From: Brugia malayi
Taxonomy: Eukaryota; Nematoda; Chromadorea; Rhabditida; Onchocercidae
Reading direction: 5' to 3'
Assembly (NCBI RefSeq): GCF_000002995.4
Contig: NW_025062479.1
Span: 7,369,721-7,433,720 of the forward strand
Length of the DNA: 64,000 nt
A program made the position numbers and the translations under genes. The notes beneath the pieces are model-generated. The model had not been told where the DNA came from and did no database searches. It was given only the letters and a program-made list of their open reading frames with translations. Below, piece by piece: positions 24,801-35,894 of this stretch (position 1 is its first letter; every line of letters starts with the position of its first letter).

Positions 24801-27246
24801 GGTCCCCGCTTTATCATATTGTATCGAGCAACACTTTCCTTGAATCATTGTTGGGATGTGTGTGTGGGACATACTTTGACCTTCCCGCTTCTTTTCTGAG
24901 ATATCTAGAAAGATATATTTCATTGATGGGGTATGTCTCTTTGCAGATGAGCGGACAAGGGCCTTGATGAGTAGCTAAACTTTTAATTGGGCTTCATGTG
25001 CTGGACAAATACAGCTTCATATGCAGGACACTCGATGACACTGTCACCGCGGATGTTTCTTTTTGCAAATTCGCATTTTTAGTGTTTTGATCATTCATCC
25101 CGAAATGATGATAGATTGTTTAAATGTAGATGTATTAATGGGGTAATTAATGGTTGGAGAAGGCATGCATTACACAAAAAACCAATAAAGGATTGTGCTG
25201 TGAATACAGCTTTGCTGCTACCACCTTCAAGGGACATCCTTACAAATCAGCATAAAAAACGAAACGTTTATCAAGTACAGCCTGCAGGTAAATATATACT
25301 ATTCACCATCTATGTATATGTTCGCAAAACGGAAATACTGCTTTTTTTGTACATAATACACATGCGGCTGATTACTGGACTTGGCATCGCTTAATTGTTA
25401 CTCATGTGGGTCTGTGAATGAAAACCTATAAAATTCCCTATGTATCTTCCCAAGCTAAATGCCATATATATATATATGGAATAGAACTACGTAAAGGCCA
25501 TATATTAGGTACAAGTTGGCTGTTCACCTATTACATTTGCTTTGTGTGAGATTTGTTTTTGGTGCCACCTTTGCACCACTAATACGATCTTCTTTTTCCC
25601 TTTGTCTGGTTGCTTCGTCGTCTTTGTACATCTGGATTTTCAGTGGGGATCACCAGAGTTACATGAAAGAAGCAAAGTCCTTCCTGCTAATTTTTACGGG
25701 TGGTCCTATCAGTTACTGAGGTATATTGTTGTCTTTCTCCTTCAAGTTGACTGTTCACGAACTACGAAACTTCGACTTTATTTGATAGCAAAGGACACAC
25801 TAGTCCCTAGTAATTGGAATGACTGGTTATACCTGTGTATGAGGAAGTAATAGATGAGACATCAATCACTGTGATACCCTGAATATGTATTATTTCTGGG
25901 ATCCACAAGCAAATTTCGGTTCATGATTGAGCTGGATTATGCTTCCCATGGCTCGCTGCTAACAATAAAAAAGCGATGTGTACGAAAAAAGATGGGCAGG
26001 TGGGCGGAAGAGAATGCAGGATTTAAAGGGTGAGGACTTCTTCGTAATGCTGCGAGTGCAGTTGAAATGCGTCACGCGCATGTGCTGCAACAGCAACTGT
26101 GTATGTGTTGGTACGACGATAGGCAAGACAGAGTGGGCGTATAGAAAGTTTGCCACTCGTACACCGCGGTTTTCCCACTGCAAGTGTGTTGTGTATTTGT
26201 GGTCTCTTTGTGCGAGTCGCGTATGCATGTGTGCAAGTCTCATCGCAGAAGCGGTCTATTAGAATAACTTTTTTACTTACTAGTTCACCACTCTTCTATC
26301 GTAAATTGTACTGGAAGCATCAGCGACTGAAAGTACCTGCGTCATTAACTTCAACGACAGTCCCTTTCAACAAATTTTCATAAAAACTGACATTGCTTGA
26401 ATGAATTTCCAACAATTTATAAAATCAATTTTATGCAGAAGAGACCGACATCAGTCTTTCATGGTAGTTTTGAAAATAAGAATAGTCTCGTCTACCGAGA
26501 GGCGTGTTTTTCCTCTAGTGAAGGGTAGTTTTGGTTATTGCTGCTAATTTATTTCACAAAATTATTGGGAATTTATCTTTTCAAAACATTACCTGAAAAG
26601 TGACAATTAGGAAAAGTAAAACAAAGACAAGCAGGAATGAAAAGAAAGTGAAGACGGAAAATTATAGAGAGCGAACTACATCTTCCCTATCTTTAAGTTT
26701 TTAAAGAGAAAGTAATAATTTGAATAAGACACGGAGACAAGTTCCAAAAGTCTGAAGGGATATCGGATTTGGTTTTGACCTCCATGAACAAGATCGCCAA
26801 CAGTTTAATGATAGGAATAGCAAATGGAAGCAATGTCATTACATGGATCTGGGGGCAGGCACCTTTTTTATGGGAAGCGTATAGCAACGAAACCTTGGAT
26901 CTGTAAGGTCATAAAACTGGATTTGCAATTAAGTTTTGGCTTGATTTTGTTCTGTAGTAACGGGTTCCATAAGTAACACAAATCCCTCCCGGAATTTTCA
27001 CAACAAATAGAAGAATCACTGTTAACATATTCAAGAACTGGCAACCGCTACTTACCAGTAGTCGTGGAAGGTGGGGAAAGGAGAGGGAAGGGACAGGATT
27101 GGAAGGTGAACATGGAATGTGTTCAAATGGTCATTCCCCGCCGGCGTGACCAGTACGTCTTGCCGTTCGTACTGTTTGCCACCATCCATCCAGCGGCGGA
27201 CAAAATTCCCTATACATCTCGTCACAATGTGTCCATTGTCATTTCA

Positions 27247-27315
27247 AGTACACACGCACACATGTACACACACACAGACACACACACATACATCTACACA
27301 TAGACACACATGTGA
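27247..27315. repeat. CA-rich microsatellite
   Basis: An imperfect (CA)n stretch with ACAC units broken by T and G. On the opposite strand it is a TG tract like the one at 24.7 kb. It is probably polymorphic. Overlapping reading frames rich in His/Thr are artefacts of the repeat. Confidence 0.85.
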
Positions 27316-30300
27316 GAATGTTAACCGAATTGGCTAATAATACGGATGTTGAAATGATTCGGGAATGAAGATAATATCAGCACTAGAGCAGAGTGGGTTG
27401 GTTTGCCAGACAACGGGAGAAATGATGGACGATATGTGGTGTGGGGATGTAGGGCGGAAGGAAATCGATCAATCCTGCAAAATTGTGGAAGATGGAGATA
27501 GCATTTATAGGTGAGAGCCGAGGTACTCTAGCAATAAGTGGCGGGAGAGAGGAGACGGAGATCAGGAGGGTGCAAAGAGTAAGGTAGTCCTAATAGATTG
27601 TATAAGGCGGATAGGGAGGAAGGGAAGAGTGGCAGAGTGTTATGTTGGTGCCGGTGTGCCATTGCCGTGCTGACGATGCGACGCTATAAAGACCGCAGCC
27701 TGGATGTGTGTACGCTGGAGGTTGAAGGTGATACAAAAGTTATGCGTTGATTTGTACGTGTGATACTAATAAGAGTCTTTCCTCGGCAAGTGGTACGAGC
27801 TGGTCACGCAAAAACCTAATCTCTTTTCCCTTACTAGCCATCTGTGTTTACAACCGCAGTGTTTATGTTTGCTATGCAGAAAAGAAGATTGCTTTTACAA
27901 GTATCAAAACTTCATAGCTGTTCAGGAAACTTGGATTGGAGTTATTTATATTTGAAAAATGAGTGTCATCTGCAAGTTGATTTTATTGCTTTTCATTCGA
28001 AAGTTGTGCTCTGTACATTTTTGTAGCTTTGACAGGTTGGAAGAGATGCTTAAATCTCTCTAGAGAAGTAAAATTGTAAAGTAATTTACAATAAGCTGCG
28101 CACTCATCCTACTATTACTTATATACATAGGCATCACGTCAACTATGCAGGTGCAGGATGCATATTGTGGGGAGGAGGGCGGAACTTGAACTTGTGGGCG
28201 CGGCTTCTGTCAAGACCTATCAAGTGTTGCATGTAAGCTTGTTGACCAGAAACACTGTACGGTTTGTGCATTTACTAGATGTAGAGGATGGAATTGTGTT
28301 AAGAGTGGCAGATGGCAATGTTGCAGTTCTCAGGCATTTGATATCCCATTGGTAATTGTTTCTGATCTTCATTAAAACATTTGCCAACGATGAATGTAAA
28401 GATACGACGACATGGTCAGTGCAGACAGGGCTGCTGTTGAATACATCCTTGAACATCACATGTTGAGAAGCACACCACTGATATACTACTGATATATCCG
28501 TCAACTCCTGCAATTTTGTGGGGTGATAGCTGGCAAGGGCACTATCAGTTCACTTTTTTGTCGTGCTACGTCGTATTCACTCGCTCGACTCTCCTTTCTG
28601 GGGTTTTAAAACACCATTAGCATCATCCGTCGAGGTCTTAGTAGTGTCCTCTTTCTTCCCACTGCTTATGCCCATAATTCGAGTAGTGACTGGAATGTAG
28701 CCTAACCATAAAGTCATCTTGCATAGTACGTGTCGCAGTGGTGCAGATCGGAAAGTTTTCAAAAGAATTCAAAACACATTTTTAATCACAATTTCTTCCG
28801 AAAAAAAGCCAACGAAGTCCGTGAACACGGAATGAGTGGTTCCTAGATACCGAAGGTAGCTTATGAAGTGAAATTTAACGTCTCTGCTCACATCTTAATC
28901 TAAATTGTTGGTGCAGTTTTCACGAGTACCTCGTCGCCAAACCTTCTGGAAGGAAAGATGCTGGCAACACTTAAGTTCGGAGGATGTTGCTGTGAGGTGG
29001 AAAGGAGACTTTAGCTGCCAGGACTTTAAGGCTTGTAAAATGGAACTGTTTAAGTGATAATTCAGAGGAAGCAATAAATTCTCCAATTAAAATAAGCATC
29101 TTTTTAATGTTGCGCAAGTTCATAGCATCGAAAAAAGTATCGCAAATTTTTTTTTTTTTGTGAAGATGTTAATGAATCTGTTAGAACAGGTCGAACAGCT
29201 TTCAGGTGTGCTATTTAATTAGGAGCATGTTTTTTATAATTTAGTTTTCGTTTCCGAAATCTTACTCCGTTTCCGAAGGTAGTCTACGCTCATTTTTGAA
29301 TTGGTCATTTGAGAGTCGTAAGGTCATCATAGATTATCAAAGCTTATATCACATTTACATTTATTTAAAAGTAGAATTCTAATATTTGTATGAACTGATT
29401 GGAAAGACATTCTGTTCGTTCAGCGATTAATAAATTATGGCGAATGTTATTGATTTTAGAACAAAACAGGAAGTGGAAATATTACAATACTGCTAAAGTT
29501 AATTGATATCATTTTTGTTGGCACTTTAGGATTACGCAGAGGTATGGCGAACTGGGATTTAGAAATAGAGATATCCAGAATTTCATAGAAGACTTGAAGC
29601 ACTTCGGCTTTGGTGCATGAAACATTCCACAGGTTGAGGCTTTAGTCGATTTGATTACATGTTTTTCAAAGGATATGCGACCGGTTATGGGTATAATTGG
29701 AGTTATGATTTCATCGTCGTGACACTTTCTTGTTCCCTTAACTGTTGAAATGAAAGATTCAGCAACTAAGTTTCTTGCTTTTCTGCTAATTTAAGGTCTT
29801 CATTCTACTTCCGACTCACTATTGTTGACACCTGTATGAATAGTGGATTTGCAGCCGTGGGAATAATGTTAGACACCACCAGATGATTTAATTTTCTTTT
29901 ATGGCCAACACCGCTTCACTTCACGTCGTTGAATAAACTGCCAAAATTTCACTAAAAGTATGCAATTTCAGCGAAATTACCCCGTTATATCTTCGCTTCT
30001 CAAAGCGCTTCTTTCGTCGTTCTGATGAAATCACGGTTGTTCTGGATTATTGTGTAGAAATGCTGATTCTGGTCATGTGAATTTTTTGGAAAAAATAATT
30101 GCTCCGAATCCTTTTTTTGAGACAGTAAAGTAAATTTCCTGTGAGTCATGCCCACAAGTGTCGCGGAAGACCGGTTGTCTTTTTGAAAGACTCGAATTAA
30201 GGGCAGTTGTAAGAAAGTAATAGACAGAGTGCTGTTATCGTCAAGAACCTGATAAATCGTTTTTGTATGACGTTTCTTATTTGAACACTTTTTGAAGCCA

Positions 30301-31056
30301 AATATGTGCTATTCTTTACTTTTGACGTTATTCTTTGTTCAGAATTTATGGTTATTTGATTGGGGAAAGTGAATGCCAGTTTTTGAAAAGGAAGAAGAAA
30401 CAGTTGTCTGCTTAATTTAATCAAGCTGAGATAGAATACGTAAGGTTTCCTTCCTGAACTGCTTGCTGAACAAATGAGAGTGAAGTGTACATGACATAAT
30501 CTGGCATGGGGCTCAGCAAACTGAACGTAGCACTTTTTTTTGTTGTCACTCATCAATCTCTTGTTCGTTGAGGAAATGGATTTCATTTTGTGCAATGGTT
30601 CCTTAATTTTACTTGGAACTTTTGGGAAATGATTTTAGACATTGTTCTTCCATAACAATGTGTATTCTTACTGTGAGTTTCCACCCCATAATCATGAGTC
30701 AACCATTATTATATGTGAGTACTTTGGTAATTTCAAGCCATTCTAACGTAAAGAACCACTATTGTGGATTGTAAACGAGAGACTCATTTATACAACATAA
30801 TTTTGAAGATAGCGTAAATCTTTTGGTAACCTCAGGAATTATTTCAGTTGGTCATTTTTATGTGATGTTAAGTAAGCACAATCTTCAATTTGAAACAGAG
30901 GGATCTATTAAAATAATTTAATCGAAATCCTAAACGAAGCCATAGTGTCTATTTCCACTGCATGTCCTACTCGTTTCCTTACGCGTTTTTGGATGGTATA
31001 TTTGCTATTTGGATTTGACGATTCATTATTTAACAGAAGAAAGTGATGCGTTAACG

Positions 31057-34000
31057 ATGGTCGATGTTGCTATGGCAAGCTCATTAGAAGAATACGAATT
31101 TTCGGGAGCAGTAAGGGAAGACGTTGAACTGGAAAACAAAAGCATTGCAGAAGTGGAAGTAGAAGATGGTGAGCTACCAGAAGAGGGTGAAATCTGTGAC
31201 GACGAAGATGCTGAAGGTTGTTCTTGCTGATCTTTTAGAAGTTATCTGAATGTCTTAGTGAATGGTATAATATTCTGCCTGTTTCGTTTGTAATTTATCG
31301 TCTGATCAATCATACTTTCATCCAGAGCAGTTTCGACATGAGATTTATGTGAATTTTGTTCAGGACGCGATCGTGAAACAACGGAAAATCGAGAAGCAGC
31401 GCAAGCTGTATCTCCGAATATATCTTTGAATCAGCCGCCTTTACGTAAACCGCGTGATTTCGACAGAGAAGTAGCGGTACGCATAAAAAATCATTCAACA
31501 TGCAAAAACAGACATATGAACGAACAATAATAAAATAACTGGTGAAAAAAGGAAAAATGATGATGATTGATGACTGGAGATATCTGAAAAACAAGAAGAT
31601 GGTGGAGAATGCATGCAAACGCAACAAATACATTACAGTGTATTTTACAGTTGGTCCAGTGTCCTTGCGGGCTTCCAAAAATTGACCACAAAATTACAAT
31701 TACCATAGTTTTTATGAAGACATTTTTCTGATCAGTAACATAACTTCCTGTAAAGATATTCAAACTTAGATTCATTTTGCGTGTCCCACGCTTCGACTTA
31801 ATTAGGAACTTTTTTTGACAGTGTCTGATGTTTAGAACCCATATACCGTCCCTATCCCTTCCAATTTGGAATAAGTGGTTTGACTTCTGCAGTGAGCGTC
31901 TTGGATTTAGTATGGATGACTCAGGAGCCTTTAGCTCGCTCGTGTGCCCTTTTGGAGCCATTTGGGTATGTACTGAGAGGGCGGGGTCAGCTTGAAAATC
32001 ATTTTTCAGACCTACAGTTCGGAAATTGATATATTAGGAACTTTTATTGACAGTAATATTTAGAATTCATATGCCATCTCTATCCCTATATATATAATTG
32101 TATGAATTTGAGTCTCAGGATACTTCTTCTGCCAGCAAATGTCATGAAGATGTTTTAAGCTCAGACTTTGAAATGTAGTACTTTTGGAAATGGGATTGGT
32201 ACTACTGTTTACAATCTGAAAGATGCAAAATTTAGAATGCAAGAGGTGCTGAAGGCAGCATGTTGAGTTCCTGGATGACTGGCGTAAAACAGCGTGCGAA
32301 ACCTGGGATCACAACAATCGCCTCTCCAACGGTTGATGCGAATGAAGAATATTATGGGTACGGCAGTAGCTCACCAAGTGATGGAACAGGGGATAAGGAT
32401 TATAGGAATCGAGGAGGGGATTCAGCTGATAAGGTATAATTATATATTATTTCAATTAAACATTTTTTAATTGGTTATGCTGCTGAGTCAAAATTCACAA
32501 TCTGTATAGTTTTTTGATGAGGGTCAATCAGGGATAATCAACTTCCTTATCAGTTATATCATTCTGGTCATGTTCTGAGCATCGTTTTCTTCAGGTTTTC
32601 ATAGCATTACCAAATTAGTGTAGTTTTTGATGTACATGATTTCTGACCTTCTGAGGTAATATTTCAAGGATTACCGGTGGATACGAGATGAAGATGGACA
32701 CAGAGGGCCTGGTGATGTGAATGAATTTGGTGATAGCGATTACAGAGGTGGATCACCCAAAATGGAGAGACGGTTAGTATAAGAAAATAAATAATTTAGG
32801 GATATTACAAATAATCAAACAAAATTGATCGCAGCCTCGAATGTAGTTACAGTTTAGTTAAAGATATGATGTTTCATTGTAGGCGTCGACGTTCTATAAG
32901 TCCAACATACGGTGGCCCTAAGCGACCAAGACATTCACCACCAGTGCGAGGTTGCTATCGCGGAAGAGGCTTCCGAGGACGCTGGGGTGAACGTCAAATT
33001 TGTAAATTCTTCCGTGAGGGATATTGCAGAGACGTAAGTAATCTTGATTTGTTTAATTACCTATGCACTTTCAGAAATAAATTAGTTTCTGGGAAGTAAT
33101 TGAAAATAACCTAACTGCCTTGACTAGTTACTGAAGTTTCTGATCATTGTGTTTTTTGTGATTAAAAGAACCGTGGAAATTTAAGGTTCGGCAAATTATA
33201 AAGGCACAATTTGCGAAATTCTAGGGCGACAGCTGTTCATATTCTCACGATGCTGCAGATTCTGGTCGCAAAGCTGAACTGTGCAAATTCTATCAGCAAG
33301 GTTTTTGTAAAAAAGGTCTTCAGTGTCCTTTACTACATGGCGAGTACCCATGTAAAGCTTTTCATAAAGGAGAATGCTCGAAAGATCCATGTCAATTTTC
33401 ACATTTGCCTCTGAACAATTTCACACAACCAATATTCGACCAGGTTGGTGCTTTCCTAAAGTGCACTAAGGTTTGTTTTCTTGACTGAGGGTTGTTTCTT
33501 TATGAAATTAAATTATTATATTTCAGATGATGAAAGACGATGAATTAGCCTCGCGTATAGCTATTCCGCAAGGACCTCTGAAACGACGAGTTTTGCTTCC
33601 TGGTGGACCAAGTTCTTCACCTGGTGCTCAACCAACGGTACCGGCAATTGTCACAGTAACTGCAGATGGAGGAATAACTGGAACTGTCATACCTCCACCT
33701 GCTGTCGTTGTTCCAACTCTTTCATCTGGAACTCCGGTTACTATCGCTCAACCTCAGCTCGTCATACCACCACCTTTGACTGCTAATCCAACTCCTTATC
33801 CTGCTTTTTTTCCGCACCATTCAATCCCTGCTACAGCGGTTGTGAATCCAACTTCACTAAGTGGTGCTGTTGCTGGATTAGCGCCGCCTCAACCTGTTCA
33901 AAGTGCAACGACTGTTCTGCAGCAATATTCGGTTTGTTTTTCAATCGTTGCTGTTCAAAGCAGTCGCAGTTCACAGAAAATTGATTTAAACATTTTACTA

Positions 34001-35894
34001 CTAAAATGTTATCAAAATATTTGTTTAGGCAAGTGTTGAAAAACGCAATTCAATGGAGGATGAAGAAGATAATTCGTTTAACATCAACAAAATGCTGGAA
34101 CAAATAACAGCTAAAGTAAAGAAGGACAATGCTATGGATGGTTTGCACTCAATACCGATTTTTTCTGTTTCTTGGAAGAATAATCAATATTTGTATTCTT
34201 CAACTTTACTTTCAGTTTCCACTGAATAAGTAATTTTGGTAGTTTTGCAGAATCTCCAGCAAGTCCGCCCATGTTTAATCCAGATGCAGTCGCTGATGAA
34301 AATGCTCTAACTATTCCGGAAACAAATATACGTGCATGGAAGCTACATCCTGTCGATGACATACCAAGCCCGCAAACGAATATTGATTCTCAAATATTGC
34401 AGGTATAAAGAACCTGGCATAAATGTTTTGTAATCGTATAGGCTATGATAACATTGCTTTTTTTTTCATTTCAATTAAAAGAAAAATTGTTATCATATCT
34501 CGGTCTAATTTTAGATGTCGTTAACTGATGCTGGTCTTCGTAACGATCCGCGGATCAAGAAAGCACTAGCGTCACAGTTTGATGCTTTTACGAATTCCTT
34601 AATGAATGCCGCGCCACCATCGTTACCACAACCGGCTCAAATATTTGTGCAGCAATCGAATGCTACAGCAAGTATATCTGCTACCCAGTCCATTGCTCTT
34701 TCTGTTCTTCCAAAAGAAGAATCAAGGTTAATTGAGTTTAATAATGTAATTTAATATTTTTATAATTTTATATGACCAAGGAAACAACATCTAGCTGATA
34801 GCAGAGAAGTGGCAGTATGCAGGTCGGCATTTATTTAAGCTATAACGCGCTGAATTTTGCTACGTAGTTTACCACTTTTGTAGTGAATAGTAATTGCAGT
34901 GCATCAAGGTTAGCTGGTCCAAGGATTTCAACCGTAAATCGAGATCCGCGTAAGAGAATAACAGTAAGTGATCCACGTGTAACGACTGTTGCTGATTCTC
35001 GCTTGGTTTCAACCACAACTCCTACGTTGGACCCGCGTCTTGCTCCGGTGAGTATTGCTTAAATTTTTTTTTTTTTTTTTTCATTTTCAGCAAGCTAAAT
35101 TTAAAGATTTAGCTACATTCTTGTTGTTTCTAGTGAAATATTTTGTATTTTAAAGAGCATTTAATTTTATTTGTTTCTTTAGTGCTCAGATCTATTCTTC
35201 CTTATGTTTTAGCCCAATAGCTTAATTCAAATTGGACAGATACCGTCAACGTCAACATCCACATCAAGAGCTGGAATTGATAATGTGTATGGGGCGGCAG
35301 TGCAGGTAACAATTCAAAATCGTGACCAAGATCATCGTTTGCACTTAGCTGGTTACGAAAATAGTTTTATGGAAGAACACAATGCAGAGCGGATTGGCAG
35401 TTATGAAAGTCGTCGTAGTTCGGGAGGTAACTGGATGCCACAAATTCGTGCTGCTGTTGATCCACGTCAAGTGAAAAGGTTAGCATTTTCAAAAAGGTTC
35501 GTATTTATACGAAGAATAAAGTTTCCTTAGAGTATATTTTCTGAGTTAGCCGTATTTGATTAAGATAACTTCATGTTTTTTATTCATTTCTTAATTTGCA
35601 GAGTACATTCATTACTAATTAGTTTCATCACAAAACTATTGACATTTAATTATTTATTAAACTGTCATTTGAAGGTATGTAATTGGTGGATACAGGAGTG
35701 ACAGCAGTCAAGATCGTGATGAAAGAGCGATGAATCGTGCAAGGAGAGAAGGAACCAAATCACCGTCAAATAATTCTGCCGCAGCTGGTACAACTACCAT
35801 ACCTCAAGCTCCTCTTTCTCTTCGAGAAAAGAGGAAAAATAATGAATATGAAAGTCCTTTAAGCAGAATTCCAGAAAAAACTCGGTGGACTTAA
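31057..35894 (+). CDS. Triple CCCH zinc-finger protein, ZC3H4/ZC3H6/Su(s) family
   Basis: Animal relatives bind nascent RNA in the nucleus and, with WDR82, terminate unproductive transcription. Thirteen exons (31057-31216, 31364-31476, 32236-32433, 32669-32772, 32883-33033, 33225-33443, 33527-33931, 34029-34140, 34251-34402, 34515-34726, 34900-35047, 35213-35478, 35696-35894) join in phase to 812 residues. An acidic N-terminus (EDGELPEEGEICDDEDAEG, typical of the family) is followed by an Arg/Gly-rich stretch (RGCYRGRGFRGRW) and three tandem fingers: C232-C240-C246-H250, C262-C270-C276-H280 and C285-C293-C298-H302. Then come a Pro/Val-rich low-complexity region (exon 7), five D-P-R motifs (residues 549, 624, 633, 653 and 741) and a charged C-terminus ending EKTRWT. 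The start is ATG 31057; an AACAG acceptor 20 bases upstream could take a splice leader. An upstream ATG opens only a two-codon frame. The family is clear; ZC3H4 versus ZC3H6 orthology is not resolved. Confidence 0.92.
31801..32089. repeat. Pair of diverged direct repeats in a zinc-finger intron
   Basis: 31801-31858 and 32033-32089 share most positions: both begin ATTAGGAACTTTT, pass through TTGACAG and TTTAGAA, and end CTATCCC, with one short gap. They lie about 230 bp apart in intron 2 of the ZC3H4-like gene. They may be ends or internal copies of an old mobile element, or a local duplication. Confidence 0.6.

Larger units (their letters stand above)
24110..31056. other. Long gene-poor interval, less AT-rich
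   Basis: No exon chain could be assembled, apart from hydrophobic minus-strand stretches near 24130-24290. From about 24.4 to 28.8 kb the sequence is visibly richer in G and C than the rest of the window, with TG- and CA-rich tracts and a GCTATAAAG motif near 27682-27690 that resembles a TATA box. Open frames of 60-100 codons occur on both strands (for example 28158-28355 + and 28220-28513 -), as expected by chance where stop codons are rarer. From 28.9 to 31 kb it returns to ordinary AT-rich sequence. It may hold promoters or enhancers of the zinc-finger gene, but no element can be named. Confidence 0.4.

Noticed and set aside
25959..26262. Two 94-codon frames on opposite strands
   Set aside because: Mirror-image frames in the same bases with unusual His/Cys-rich composition; neither has gene context.
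27240..27337. His/Thr-rich and Cys/His-like open frames
   Set aside because: They are translations of the CA microsatellite, not genes.
28158..28762. Overlapping open frames on both strands with protein-like strings
   Set aside because: They fall in less AT-rich sequence where stops are rarer, overlap each other, and have no phased splice partners or recognisable motifs.
30197..30595. 132-codon minus-strand frame
   Set aside because: Basic composition but no splice signals in phase, no motif and no polyadenylation context; chance is sufficient.
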